Below are positions 46,045 to 55,700 of a stretch of 64,000 bases of DNA, piece by piece; the first letter of the stretch is position 1, and every line of letters begins with the position of its first letter. The translations under genes and the position numbers were made by a program. Under the pieces are notes generated by a model, which worked only from the letters and a program-made list of their open reading frames with translations, was not told the origin of the DNA and did not search any database. The DNA is from Planctomycetaceae bacterium. Lineage in GTDB: Bacteria; Planctomycetota; Planctomycetia; Planctomycetales; Planctomycetaceae. The DNA is taken from positions 1 to 64,000 of the forward strand of contig JAKFUF010000101.1 of the NCBI GenBank assembly GCA_021732845.1, in the 5' to 3' direction.

Positions 46045-48987
46045 ATGCACGAACGCGATATTTTTCTGTCCGCCATCGAGATCGCCGATCCGGCCCGGCG
46101 TGCGGCCTATGTCGCCCAGGCTTGCGGTGGCGACGCCGGGCTGCAGGCGCAGGTGGAGGCACTGCTGACCACGCACTCGCAGACCAGCCAGTTTCTGGAG
46201 ACACCTGCCGCAGCCACGGATTCCTCGTTTTCACAGACCATCGTCACGAAATCCGCGGACACCGACGACGACGAGACCGAGCAAACCTCGGGAGAAGCCG
46301 AGTTCCGCAGTTACCTGCAGCCAGCCACCCGACCTGGCTGGCTCGGCCGGCTGGCACATTACGAAATTGAGGCAATTCTGGGCCGTGGGGCATTCGGCAT
46401 CGTCGCCAAGGCGTTTGACGAAAAGCTGCAACGGGTCGTGGCGATCAAGCTGATGAACCCCGACCTCGCCTCGACCTCCCCTCCCCGCAAACGGTTCCTG
46501 CGGGAAGCCCGAACGGCGGCAGCCGTGACGCATGAGAACATCGTGGCCATTCACGGCGTGGAGGAGGAACCGATCCCCTATCTGGTGATGGAATACATTC
46601 CGGGCCAGACGCTGCAGCAACGGATGGACACCAAGGGGCCGCTGGAGGTTCCGACCATCTTGCGGATCGGCCAGCAGGTCGCGGCCGGTCTGGCCGCCGC
46701 CCACGCGGTGAACCTGATCCATCGCGACATCAAGCCCGCCAATATTCTGCTGGTCGATGGTCCCACGGAGCGGGCCAAGATTTCCGATTTCGGGCTGGCC
46801 CGTGCCGTTGATGACGCCACCATGACTTCCAGCGGCATGATCGCCGGCACGCCGATGTACATGGCCCCCGAGCAGGCCCGTGGCGAAACGCTCGACCATC
46901 GCGCGGACCTGTTCAGCCTGGGGAGCGTGCTGTACCAGATGGCCAGCGGCCGGCCTCCGTTCCGCGCGGCCAACACCGTGGCCGTCCTAAAGCGGGTCTG
47001 TGAAGACACGCCGCGGCCCCTGACGGATGTGCTTCCAGGAGTTCCCGGCTGGCTGGAGACGATCATCTTCAAACTGCTTGAGAAGAAGCCGGAAGACCGG
47101 TACCAGACCGCCCAGGAAGTTGCCCAACTTCTGGAGTGCTGTCAGACGGAATTGCGAGTCAAGGGGTTCGTGGAACCGATCCCCGAGTTGGATCCGAAGC
47201 TACAGTCAACGACGATTGAACTGGCGACTTCCACAGCAGAATCAAGAATCGGCCCGGCGGGCCGAAATGCTCGTGGGCGCGGAATCCGCGATGGCTTGCT
47301 GAGTGGACTGGTGGTGCTGCTGGCGGTGCTGGCCGTCATGCCGTACGTCGGGCAGCGACTGGCCCGCTCGTTCGACACGCCGGTCCCGATGTTGCCGCAG
47401 ACCAAACTCTCCGCCGGCCTGCGTTTTGACGGCCGCGACGACTATGTCGAGGTGACGGGCCTCGATTGGGACTACCCGCAGTTCACGATCGAAGCGCTGG
47501 TCACCTCCTCGAACACCAGCGGGCAGGGAACGATCGTCCAACTGAGCGGAGGGACGGCGAAAGCCATCGAGTTCATGGCGCTCTACGATGATTCACAGGC
47601 GGATCCCGGCAAACGGACCAGCGGCGCGAGAATCCAGGGAAAATCCCCCTATGTGAACGCCTACGGCCCGTTCGCGGGGGAGGTCCGACAGCATCGCGCC
47701 CTCTCTTTCGACGGTCGCTACCTCAACTACTACATCAACGGCGTCTGGCAGGGGCAGCGGTTCGCCGAACCGCACGAGGGGCTGCAATGGCGGATGACAT
47801 CGCTGCACATCGGCTGCGGCGGCGACCTGCGCAGCCGCTTTCAAGGAGTGATCGATCAGATCCGCATCTCGCGCGTGGCCCGCTACTCCAGAAACTTTCC
47901 CCCCGTCACCAGCCTGTCGAACGATGACAAGACGCTGGCGATGTATGACTTCCGGGAAGGCTCGAAAGACACGCTGCGCGACGTCAGCGGAAATGGTCAC
48001 GACGGCAAGATCGTCGGAGCCGAGTGGGTGCGACCCGAGTTAAAGGCGATCCCCTTGGAACCCGACGATCCGTCCCCCTCGACTCCGCCCAAGCCGGCGA
48101 TTGCTCCGTTCGATGCGGCGCGGGCAAAGAGGCATCAGGAAGAATGGGCGACGTATTTGAAGGTGCCCGTTGAATCGGAAAACTCCATCGGCGCGAAGAT
48201 GATCCTCATCCCACCCGGCGAGTTCCTGATGGGGGCCTCTGATGCGGACGCCGACGCGACCCCGCAAGAGAAGCCGCAGCACCGTGTCCGACTGACGAAG
48301 CCGTTCGTCATCGGCGCGACGGAAGTCACCAGGCACCAGTTCCGTCGGTTCGTCGAGGCGACCGGGTACGTCACGCAGGCGGAGTCCGACGGTCAAGGGG
48401 CCTTCGATATCAGTCCGCAAGTCCGCAAACGAACGAATACCTGGGATAATGCCGAATTGAAGTTGCAGGGCGGAGACGATTTTCCCGTCCGCTGCGTCAG
48501 TTGGCTCGACGCGCGGCGGTTCTGCGAATGGCTGACGCAAACGGAAGGGTACGCCTATCGCCTGCCCACCGAGGCCGAATGGGAATACGCCTGCCGAGCC
48601 GGCACCACCACCCGATACTCCTTCGGCAACGCCCTCTCCGATACGTCGTCACCTCCCGGTGCGGGGGGCGCGCCGCTGCGCGCGGTGGCTCGGCTCCCCG
48701 CCAATCCGTTCGGTCTGTTCGACATGCACGGCAGTGTCAACGAAATCTGCGGGGACTCGGGCCGCACCTTCACGACGGACGCGGTAACCGATCCGCTGGG
48801 CAGCCTGGAGATGAACGTGCCCGCGGTCGTTCGCGGTGGAGCCGTCAGCTCGAATGCGATTCGGCTTCGTTCGTCCAACCGCTACCTCAACGACGCGCGC
48901 CAATTCCCCGAGACAAATTTCGCGACGATCGTGTTGGGCTTCCGCGTCGTGCGAGACATCGCCCCCACGCCGGCCGACGCCCCTTGA
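46045..48987 (+). CDS. Membrane Ser/Thr kinase with extracytoplasmic LamG-like and FGE-like domains
   Basis: 980 residues. The N-terminal 55 residues (MHERDIFLSAIEIADPARRA onward) are typical of kinases linked to ECF sigma factors. The kinase domain (about 105-365) has LGRGAFGIVAKA, Lys135, HRDIKPAN (226-233), DFG (248-250) and MYMAPEQARG. A single membrane helix (about 417-436) separates it from a LamG/concanavalin-like domain (about 455-660) and an FGE-sulfatase-like domain (about 705-975; RLPTEAEWEYACRAGT, LFDMHGSVNEICGD, VVRGGAVSSNAIRLRSSNRY). The FGE copper-site cysteines are absent, so that part is probably a ligand-binding sensor. GAGGGG precedes the ATG. Confidence 0.93.
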   Translation: MHERDIFLSAIEIADPARRAAYVAQACGGDAGLQAQVEALLTTHSQTSQFLETPAAATDSSFSQTIVTKSADTDDDETEQTSGEAEFRSYLQPATRPGWLGRLAHYEIEAILGRGAFGIVAKAFDEKLQRVVAIKLMNPDLASTSPPRKRFLREARTAAAVTHENIVAIHGVEEEPIPYLVMEYIPGQTLQQRMDTKGPLEVPTILRIGQQVAAGLAAAHAVNLIHRDIKPANILLVDGPTERAKISDFGLARAVDDATMTSSGMIAGTPMYMAPEQARGETLDHRADLFSLGSVLYQMASGRPPFRAANTVAVLKRVCEDTPRPLTDVLPGVPGWLETIIFKLLEKKPEDRYQTAQEVAQLLECCQTELRVKGFVEPIPELDPKLQSTTIELATSTAESRIGPAGRNARGRGIRDGLLSGLVVLLAVLAVMPYVGQRLARSFDTPVPMLPQTKLSAGLRFDGRDDYVEVTGLDWDYPQFTIEALVTSSNTSGQGTIVQLSGGTAKAIEFMALYDDSQADPGKRTSGARIQGKSPYVNAYGPFAGEVRQHRALSFDGRYLNYYINGVWQGQRFAEPHEGLQWRMTSLHIGCGGDLRSRFQGVIDQIRISRVARYSRNFPPVTSLSNDDKTLAMYDFREGSKDTLRDVSGNGHDGKIVGAEWVRPELKAIPLEPDDPSPSTPPKPAIAPFDAARAKRHQEEWATYLKVPVESENSIGAKMILIPPGEFLMGASDADADATPQEKPQHRVRLTKPFVIGATEVTRHQFRRFVEATGYVTQAESDGQGAFDISPQVRKRTNTWDNAELKLQGGDDFPVRCVSWLDARRFCEWLTQTEGYAYRLPTEAEWEYACRAGTTTRYSFGNALSDTSSPPGAGGAPLRAVARLPANPFGLFDMHGSVNEICGDSGRTFTTDAVTDPLGSLEMNVPAVVRGGAVSSNAIRLRSSNRYLNDARQFPETNFATIVLGFRVVRDIAPTPADAP

Positions 48988-49008
48988 TCGGACCGCTCAA
49001 TCCATTTG

Positions 49009-49037
49009 GCTCACCGGAGGGCTCGCGCCCCGTCGCT
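49009..49037. repeat. REP-like repeat overlapping the 3' end of the TIR-kinase gene
   Basis: GGCTCACCGGAGGGCTCGCG and the following CCCCGTCGCT match the copy at 56801. The last codons of the TIR-kinase gene (DGARALR and stop) are read from it, and it lies in the 23-bp gap between convergent genes. Confidence 0.6.
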
Positions 49038-52000
49038 GTTGCTTGGCTCCTGACTCTCTGCCTGCTTCCAAGGTTCAAGGGTGACAAGTCGCTTCAGCCC
49101 GTTCCAAAGTCCTCCTGGTCGGACGGACACCGGCTTGCCGAAAAGCCAGCGGTTCAGGTCATCGCGGATTTCGCCTGCGGTTCGATACCGATCGGCCGAA
49201 CTTTGGCTGAGAGCTTTAGCGCAAACTGCACGCAGATCAGGGTCAATCGGCGTGGTGATTGTTTCGGGTGGCTCAACGACTCCATTTTTCGCCTGCAGGA
49301 TGTACTCTTCCGCTGTGCGCCCTTGGTAGGGAGGCTTTCCCGTCAGAATTTCATAGAGCGTCGCTCCCAGTTGGAAAACATCCATTGTGTGCGGGTCATT
49401 CAGCAAATGAGCAAAGATGCTCGGAGACGCGGCATGAACCTTGAAATGTTCAGGGCTCATGTAGGGCGGTGACCCACAGACGCGTTGGTTCAATTCATCC
49501 TTGGGACCGAGGCGTTCCATCGCAGGACTTCCGGCAACGATGTAGGCCATGCCCCAGTCAATCAGCAGGGGGATGCCGGAGCGCGTCACCAGGACATTCT
49601 GGGGTTTGACATCCCGATGCACGACTCCCCGCGTGTGGGCATACGCCACGATCGAACACAGTTCCTTCAGGATGTTGATCGCGGTCCGGAGTTTGATCTG
49701 CACTCGTCGTCGTGCCGCCCGCGAATTGGGCACTCCTCCGCGCCATCCGGTGACTGTCTTCGCGATGCGCATTTCGGTGTGCAGATCCTCAATCAAGGCG
49801 CGGAAATCCGAACCACCAAGAATCAGCCGTGTCGTGAAATAAGTCCGTCCATCCGACCACTGCGCCAGGGTGTAGACGGGGTTGATCCCTGGATGTTCCA
49901 GATCGGCAATGATCAGCGCTTCGCGGGCGACAAGATCGCTTTGTTCGGGGCGGTGGGCCTCCTTGAGCGCGACGTTGCGACGGAGCAGCCGTTCGAACGC
50001 CGAATAGATTCGGCCCTCGCCGCCGCCCCCAATGACATTTCCCACTGCAAACGCGGTGTCTTGCGGAGTCGGTGGGGGGAAATAGGCCCCCTTGCTGGAA
50101 ACCTGATTTTCGAGGACGGCTGGTTGCGCTGGCACCTGCGCAGGTGAAGGGCGAGACTCGCGTTTGCCGCTCTCACTCCGCGATTCCACAGGCAAAGCCG
50201 CAGCTTGCCGAGCTGCTGGCGGGCGGTTGACGGGGTTCAGGTCGGCAATGGTCCGGTCGGCGCTGTCGTCGGCGTTGGGTTCCCGCACGGCGGACTGCGA
50301 TTCGTCCCAGTCAATATCATCCACAGACTGGCCCGCTTCGAACATGGCCATTTCGAACATGGACGACATGAGGGAATGAAAGCCGTCCTCCGGCTCCCGA
50401 TGTTTCAGTTTGAAGTAGATCACCTTCGCTTCGCGGTCGCTGGCGTCCGCGTCGTCGGCTCTTCCCATCTGCACGTAAACATGGCGGAGGGACACGTACG
50501 CCATGCCGAGCTCCGCCATATAGCGCGATTCTGGCCGTTTTTCAACCAAATCTTTGTAAACGTCGATTCCCCGAATCAGCACAAATTCCGCGGCGCTCAG
50601 GCGGCCGAGTCCATGCATGACCAGCCCCTGCGTCACGAGATTTCGCGCCAGCCCTTCGCGAAAAATCAGGTGTTCGGGATTGCGCAAAAGTGCCTGTTCG
50701 TAGCGCTCGATGTTGGAGCGGTAAACGACCAGCGGTTCGTCATCGAGCCACCGTTCGATCGCCAGCCCCAGGTCTTCGGCGGAGGCAAACCGGTCGGCGG
50801 GGTTTCGTGCCAGGGCACGCAGGCAGAGGTCATTCAGCGAGTCCGGAATGCTTGGCAGAATGTCTCGCGGTGATGGCGGCCGATAGAACTGGATGGCCTG
50901 CAGCGTGGCTTCAAGGTCATCGGCCCGGTGTGGAGCCTGCCCGGTGAGGATTTCAAACAGAATTGTCCCGAGCCCGTAGACATCGGTGCGCGTTTCGAAC
51001 TGGTGGGGATCACCTGCGGCCTGTTCCGGCGACATGTAGGCCGGAGTGCCGATCAATCGGCGGCTGTTGGGGTCGATCGAGATTGTTTCCCGCAGTGACG
51101 GGGGAATCGGCTGATCGGCGACGCTGCTGTCTGGATCCGGTTTGGGAGGGACCGGTTGCGCCAGGCCCCAGTCGAGCAGGTAGACCTCGCGAAATTCACC
51201 CAACACGACGTTCTGGGGCTTCAAATCCAGGTGCAAAAAACCCTTGGAATGGGCATAAGCCACGGCGTGGCAGACGCTCTGCAGGCATTGCAGCAGGCGG
51301 CGGCGTTCGATGACATCGACACGGTTTTGGAGTCGCGTCTGGTGATGCCGGGCGATGTCGTCCGCCAGGGTTGGGCCGTGGACCAACCGCATCACATAGT
51401 AGGGGTCGCCGTCATCACGCTGGCCCAGCGCGTACACCGGCACGATGTGCGGGTGCTCCAGACGGCCGGCGATCCGCGCCTCCTGCATCAGCCTCCCGCG
51501 CGCCGGTGCCTGACCGGCGCGGTCGGGACGGACCACCTTCAGCGCCACTTCCCGGCCCAGCGCCGGGTCAAAGCCCCGCCAGATCTGTCCGAGCTTGCCT
51601 TCACGAAAGACCGACCGCCAGTCCATGGAGGCCGAAGCCAGTGGCGCATGCAGCGCGGTTTCACTGTGCCCGCACAACTCGTCGAGCGATTCCAGGATTT
51701 CGGGAACCTGACTCTGACGCATGGCCTCGCGCAGCGTGCTGTCAGCCGAGGCATGCAATGTGGCGGCAACGCTGCCCTGATGCTTCCGCAGTTTCCGCAG
51801 GACACACTTCTCAATGTCTTCGCGGTCCTCAGGCGACAACCAGCCACGTTCAACGACAATGTCGGCCAGCGGCCGGGACTTGTTGACGGCCCAGCTCGCA
51901 CAGGCCTCCGTGAACTGGCTGGAATCAATGTATTCCATCTGCACGGCGAGCACTCCGAACAGCAGGTTGGTTTCCGTCTTATGACGCCCTTCAGCATCAC

Positions 52001-52574
52001 GCGGGGCCTGTGGCTCAGCCTCTTTGGGTTTGTGTTCCGGTAACACAGGGCGCGGGTTTTCGGCTGGAAGTGGCTGCCCCGCATTGCCTGCGGGAAACTC
52101 GACGAGAAGGTCCCGAATCTTCTCACAGATCGAGAGCAGTGCTCGTTCGCGTTCCGCCTGGTTCAGCATGTCCAGCGGCCGTGAGGCGTCGTGCAGGGCC
52201 TGGAGGTGCCGCAGGTCGGTGTGGTCATACATGCTGGAACTGACGGGCACCCACAGGATTTTCAAGCCCGCGGCGCGCATCGCCAGCATGGCCGGAAGTT
52301 CATCCTCCTGGATGAAATTTGATGCCAAAAAGTGCTTGCTGACCAGCAGGATCGCCACTCGGGCGAGAGAGAGGGCTTCGTGAATTTCGGCACGCCACTC
52401 GTCGCCGGCTTGAATCCTTTTATCGCTCCAAAGCGCCAATGTCCGCCGCTTCACAAGCGGCTTCAGCATGGTTTGCAACTCTTCCAGCCAATACTCATCC
52501 TTGTGGCTGTAGCTGAGGAAAACCTGGTCACGAATGGGGGGCTCAGTCCCCGAGATTCCGCTCGGTGTGCTCAT
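49011..52574 (-). CDS. TIR domain fused to two Ser/Thr protein kinase domains
   Basis: 1187 residues. TIR domain, about 17-155: VFLSYSHKDEYWLEEL, LWSDKRIQAGDEWRAEI and LLVSKHFLASNFIQEDELPA, with Glu90 or Glu92 placed like the catalytic Glu of TIR NADases. Helical module, about 203-270 (LLFGVLAVQMEYIDSSQFTE, RGWLSPEDREDIEK), also found in other planctomycete kinases. Kinase 1, about 318-612: Lys346, catalytic loop HLDLKPQN (Arg replaced by Leu) and DWG (468-470). A helical linker follows (about 612-840). Kinase 2, about 842-1170: GGGGEGRIYSA, Lys871, HRDVKPQN (986-993) and DWG (1006-1008). It has no membrane segment, so it is cytoplasmic. It may link NAD-type or self-association signalling to phosphorylation. 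It is convergent with the kinase at 46045. Confidence 0.92.
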   Translation of the reverse strand: MSTPSGISGTEPPIRDQVFLSYSHKDEYWLEELQTMLKPLVKRRTLALWSDKRIQAGDEWRAEIHEALSLARVAILLVSKHFLASNFIQEDELPAMLAMRAAGLKILWVPVSSSMYDHTDLRHLQALHDASRPLDMLNQAERERALLSICEKIRDLLVEFPAGNAGQPLPAENPRPVLPEHKPKEAEPQAPRDAEGRHKTETNLLFGVLAVQMEYIDSSQFTEACASWAVNKSRPLADIVVERGWLSPEDREDIEKCVLRKLRKHQGSVAATLHASADSTLREAMRQSQVPEILESLDELCGHSETALHAPLASASMDWRSVFREGKLGQIWRGFDPALGREVALKVVRPDRAGQAPARGRLMQEARIAGRLEHPHIVPVYALGQRDDGDPYYVMRLVHGPTLADDIARHHQTRLQNRVDVIERRRLLQCLQSVCHAVAYAHSKGFLHLDLKPQNVVLGEFREVYLLDWGLAQPVPPKPDPDSSVADQPIPPSLRETISIDPNSRRLIGTPAYMSPEQAAGDPHQFETRTDVYGLGTILFEILTGQAPHRADDLEATLQAIQFYRPPSPRDILPSIPDSLNDLCLRALARNPADRFASAEDLGLAIERWLDDEPLVVYRSNIERYEQALLRNPEHLIFREGLARNLVTQGLVMHGLGRLSAAEFVLIRGIDVYKDLVEKRPESRYMAELGMAYVSLRHVYVQMGRADDADASDREAKVIYFKLKHREPEDGFHSLMSSMFEMAMFEAGQSVDDIDWDESQSAVREPNADDSADRTIADLNPVNRPPAARQAAALPVESRSESGKRESRPSPAQVPAQPAVLENQVSSKGAYFPPPTPQDTAFAVGNVIGGGGEGRIYSAFERLLRRNVALKEAHRPEQSDLVAREALIIADLEHPGINPVYTLAQWSDGRTYFTTRLILGGSDFRALIEDLHTEMRIAKTVTGWRGGVPNSRAARRRVQIKLRTAINILKELCSIVAYAHTRGVVHRDVKPQNVLVTRSGIPLLIDWGMAYIVAGSPAMERLGPKDELNQRVCGSPPYMSPEHFKVHAASPSIFAHLLNDPHTMDVFQLGATLYEILTGKPPYQGRTAEEYILQAKNGVVEPPETITTPIDPDLRAVCAKALSQSSADRYRTAGEIRDDLNRWLFGKPVSVRPGGLWNGLKRLVTLEPWKQAESQEPSNSDGARALR

Positions 52575-52840
52575 AACCGCAATCGGTCAATCAGATGGGG
52601 AGGCGAATGGAACCAGCATACCGCGCACGCTGGCAGATCACAGCCAACACGAGTCGCACTGAAGGTTGACGCAGAAGGTGGATGACTGGCTTGAGGCTCA
52701 GGCCGTTCACAGGCCTGCATACATCAGCGCCTTCAACGGACGCCTTTGCGCTGCCTGCGCCTTGATCTTCCGCCGCTCCACCCCGATAATCGACAGTCTT
52801 TCCAACCCGGCAGAACACCCCCTTGGGGACTGAACGGCGC

Positions 52841-53236
52841 ATGAAAAAGTCTGATTTGGCCGACTTCAAAAAACTGCTCCTGATGTGGCAGGCGCGGCTG
52901 CGCGGCGATGTGGAACAACTGGCCAGCGGAGCCCTCGGAACCGACCGGCAGGACGATGGCGACTCGAAAAGTCCCACCCACATGGCCGAACTGGGCAGCG
53001 AGTCCTTCGAGCAGGATTTTGCCCTGCTGCGGGTCGTCAACGAACAGGAAACACTCGCTGAGATTGCCGCCGCTCTGGATAAGATCGAGAAGGGCACTTA
53101 CGGCGAGTGCGAAGGCTGCCTCAAGGATGGAAAAACCGGTGCGGCGGCGATGATTCTGAAGGAACGGCTGCAGGTCATCCCCTACGCCAAATATTGTGTG
53201 GCGTGCGCCCGCGTGCTGGAAAACTCGACGTCATGA
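52841..53236 (+). CDS. DksA/TraR family zinc-finger protein
   Basis: 131 residues. A coiled-coil N-terminal part (DLADFKKLLLMWQARLRGDV) and the four-cysteine finger CEGC...CVAC place it in the DksA/TraR family, which binds the RNA polymerase secondary channel with or without ppGpp. ESFEQDFALLRVVNEQETLA and KIEKGTYGECEGC are typical. Its stop overlaps the start of lspA (ATGA), so translation is coupled. ATG 52841 is chosen over a TTG at 52823. Confidence 0.87.
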   Translation: MKKSDLADFKKLLLMWQARLRGDVEQLASGALGTDRQDDGDSKSPTHMAELGSESFEQDFALLRVVNEQETLAEIAAALDKIEKGTYGECEGCLKDGKTGAAAMILKERLQVIPYAKYCVACARVLENSTS

Positions 53237-53931
53237 CGACCGACCCCGCCCGTACCGAACCTCCGGCAGGCACTCCGTCCAGTACGCCGCCGGCCGGTCC
53301 CGGAGGTGCGGCCGACGTGCTGCCTGGTCCTGTTCCCCTCAGCCGTTGTGTGGCGTTTGCGGTTCTCCTCGCGTCGACGCTGGCGTGGGATCTGTATTCC
53401 AAGTGGTGGGCCTTCAGCACGTTGGGCTACCCCTACCACCCCAGCGAGTGGTCGTGGACCACCCCGTTTCTCTGGGGCCGCGTGCGGGTGCAGCTCTTCA
53501 CCAGTTTCAACCAGGGAGCGCTGTGGGGGCTGGGGCAGGGCTATGGCTGGCTGTTCTGCCTGCTCAGTTTGGGAGCGGTGGGCCTCGTTGTCTACTGGCT
53601 GTTCATTCGCCGCGCCGCGCACAACTGGTGGCTCACCATTTGCTTGGCTCTGATCGCTTCGGGCGCACTGGGCAACCTCTACGACCGCCTGTATCTGCAC
53701 GGTTCCATGGCGGTCAACCCCCGCACCGGGCAGCTTGAGCCGATGCTGGGAGTGCGGGACTTTCTCGACTTTAAGATCCCGGCCATCGAGTACCGCTGGC
53801 CGTTTCAGTTCACCCTGCTGGAACACTGGCAGTGGCCGATCTTCAACTTTGCCGACGCCTTCCTGGTGACCGGCGCGATCATGTTGATGCTGCATGCCCT
53901 CCTGACGCGTGAGCCCGCAGCGGCGAAATGA
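53233..53931 (+). CDS. lspA: Lipoprotein signal peptidase II
   Basis: 232 residues, longer than the usual 160-170 because of a Pro/Gly-rich N-terminal extension and a central insertion. LspA cleaves prolipoprotein signal peptides in the inner membrane. The family boxes are FNQGALWGLG, the first catalytic Asp in GALGNLYDRL, and the second Asp in FNFADAFLVTGAIML. Four hydrophobic segments are visible. The substrates include the lipoproteins at 31465 and 39722. The start overlaps the previous stop. Confidence 0.92.
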   Translation: MTTDPARTEPPAGTPSSTPPAGPGGAADVLPGPVPLSRCVAFAVLLASTLAWDLYSKWWAFSTLGYPYHPSEWSWTTPFLWGRVRVQLFTSFNQGALWGLGQGYGWLFCLLSLGAVGLVVYWLFIRRAAHNWWLTICLALIASGALGNLYDRLYLHGSMAVNPRTGQLEPMLGVRDFLDFKIPAIEYRWPFQFTLLEHWQWPIFNFADAFLVTGAIMLMLHALLTREPAAAK

Positions 53932-53941
53932 GTTAGAGAGG

Positions 53942-54050
53942 GCAATGACCCAATGTCCAATGAAAAAATGCCCAATGCTTTGGCGCAACCTCGTCCAGTG
54001 ATCTTGGCGTGAAGCATTGGTCATTGGGGCCTTGGTCATTGCGTCATTTG
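53942..54050. mobile_element. Hairpin/MITE-like element, AATGACTCAATG family, copy 2
   Basis: The arms 53942-53979 (GCAATGACCCAATGTCCAATG region) and 54012-54050 (GCATTGGTCATTGGGGCC region) are inverted and match the copy at 37773-37877. As in that copy, it lies just after one plus-strand gene and before the next. Confidence 0.65.
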
Positions 54051-54141
54051 AGCCTTCGCGTCTTGTCTCTCCGCCCGCGCCCGACTATTGTCATCAAGTC
54101 CGATCTTTCTGCATGCATTCTGACTGCAAGCCTCCAATCTT

Positions 54142-55698
54142 ATGAGCACCGCATCCATCCCGCGGATTTCCTGGCCGGACCGGGCCAGCGATTGGTTGAA
54201 CCCGATTCTCGTCAAGGAAACGCGGCAAGCCCTCAAAAGCCGGCAGTTCATTGCCACGTTCTTCCTGCTGTTAATTGCCGCGTGGCTCACTTCAACCTTC
54301 GCCCTGCTGTTCGCGAGCGATGGGGCCGAGTTCCGACGCAGCGGTCCCATTCTGTTTTCCGCGTTTTACATGATCCTGGCGGTGGCGATTTTCATCATCG
54401 TCCCGTTTGCCGCCTTTCGCAGCCTGCTGTCGGAACGCGACCAGTTCACCTATGAAGTGCTGAGCATCACCACGCTTTCCCCACGGCAGATCGTGTGGGG
54501 CAAACTGTGCAGTTCGATCGTCCAGATTTTCATCTATTACTCGGCAATCACGCCGTTTCTGGCCTTCAGCCTGCAGTTCAAGGGCGTGAACGTCAGGCTG
54601 CTGGGACTGGTGCTGGTCAGCGCCGCGTTCGGGTCGCTGGGACTGTCGATGGCGGCGCTCGCCGTCAGCACGGCCGCCCGTCACCGTGCGCTTCAAGTGC
54701 TGTTGACGCTGGGTGTCCTGGCGGGGTTGCTGTTCGCCTTCTCGATGAACACCGGGATGTGCGTCAGCCTGATCCAGGAGCGGGGCGGAATGCCCCCAAT
54801 GGACGACTCTGGATTTTGGTGGGGCTGCGCCTCCTTGGTGAGCTACTTCATCGCGTATTTCCTGCTGTTGATGGAACTGGCCATTGCCCAGTTGACGTTT
54901 GACGCCGACAACCGCAGTTCGTGGGTCCGCCTCGGCATTGCCGGACTGTTCTGGATGTCCGTGGCCTGGGTGGCTGGCGCATTCATCTGGTGGCCGACAA
55001 TCATCGTGCCCGAGATGGCGCTGACCTTCATGGGGCTGGCGATCGCCCACTGGGGTATTCTGGGTCTGTTCGCGGTCACCGAGCACGATGCCCTCTCGCG
55101 GCGCGTGCGGCGGAACCTGCTGCGGTTTGGAGTCTTCCGGGTTGTCCTGACTCCACTGATGCCAGGTGGAGCGCGGGGCCTCTTGTTCCTCCTGATTCAC
55201 ATTCCGCTCACGGTCATTTTCTGCCTGTGGATGCTGTCGAAAGCCACGACATCCGTGGGAACGTCTGTGGACGTGCTGTTTGGCCTCACCGGCTACCTGA
55301 TCATTTACCTCTGCCTGGGTGCGTTTCTGGCGCGGCTGTCGCGCCGCCTCTCCGGGGAGATGCGCCCATCGCATGCCCGCGTCTTCATGGTGTTGATCGT
55401 GGCTCTCGGAGCCATTTTTCCCCAGTTGCTGAACCTGCTGAACCTGCGGCAGGCCACCATTCGACCGATCTTTTTTATCACCGACCCCTTTACGACATTG
55501 ATGCATTTGTCCAATGGTGAAGAGTCGGGCCTGTTGGTGGCCTTGCTGATGGCCGCCGCCGGGATTGGCGTGCTGGTGAACCTGCCCGCGATGTTCCGTG
55601 GCGTGGTGGAAGTCGCCATGGCCCGCCTGCCCCCGCCCATGGTGCCCGCGATGCCGCCTGTCGAACCCATGGCTTCGGCGGGAGCCAACCCACGTTAA
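54142..55698 (+). CDS. ABC-2-type transporter permease-like membrane protein
   Basis: 518 residues with about twelve hydrophobic segments. NPILVKETRQALKSRQFIA and FRSLLSERDQFTYEVLSITT, with SPRQIVWGKL, are typical of the planctomycete ABC-2 permeases that work with an ATPase like the one at 60600-61649. No partner is adjacent; DUF58 follows by 184 bp. The exported substrate is unknown. The last residues (PPPMVPAMPPVEPMASAGAN) are a Pro-rich tail. Confidence 0.82.
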   Translation: MSTASIPRISWPDRASDWLNPILVKETRQALKSRQFIATFFLLLIAAWLTSTFALLFASDGAEFRRSGPILFSAFYMILAVAIFIIVPFAAFRSLLSERDQFTYEVLSITTLSPRQIVWGKLCSSIVQIFIYYSAITPFLAFSLQFKGVNVRLLGLVLVSAAFGSLGLSMAALAVSTAARHRALQVLLTLGVLAGLLFAFSMNTGMCVSLIQERGGMPPMDDSGFWWGCASLVSYFIAYFLLLMELAIAQLTFDADNRSSWVRLGIAGLFWMSVAWVAGAFIWWPTIIVPEMALTFMGLAIAHWGILGLFAVTEHDALSRRVRRNLLRFGVFRVVLTPLMPGGARGLLFLLIHIPLTVIFCLWMLSKATTSVGTSVDVLFGLTGYLIIYLCLGAFLARLSRRLSGEMRPSHARVFMVLIVALGAIFPQLLNLLNLRQATIRPIFFITDPFTTLMHLSNGEESGLLVALLMAAAGIGVLVNLPAMFRGVVEVAMARLPPPMVPAMPPVEPMASAGANPR

Positions 55699-55700
55699 GA

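Noticed and set aside
49011-52574. Complete anti-phage defence island
   Set aside because: The TIR domain suggests it, but there is no nuclease, SIR2, STAND or cyclase partner; the neighbours are an ECF-kinase pair and housekeeping genes. Kept only as a possibility.
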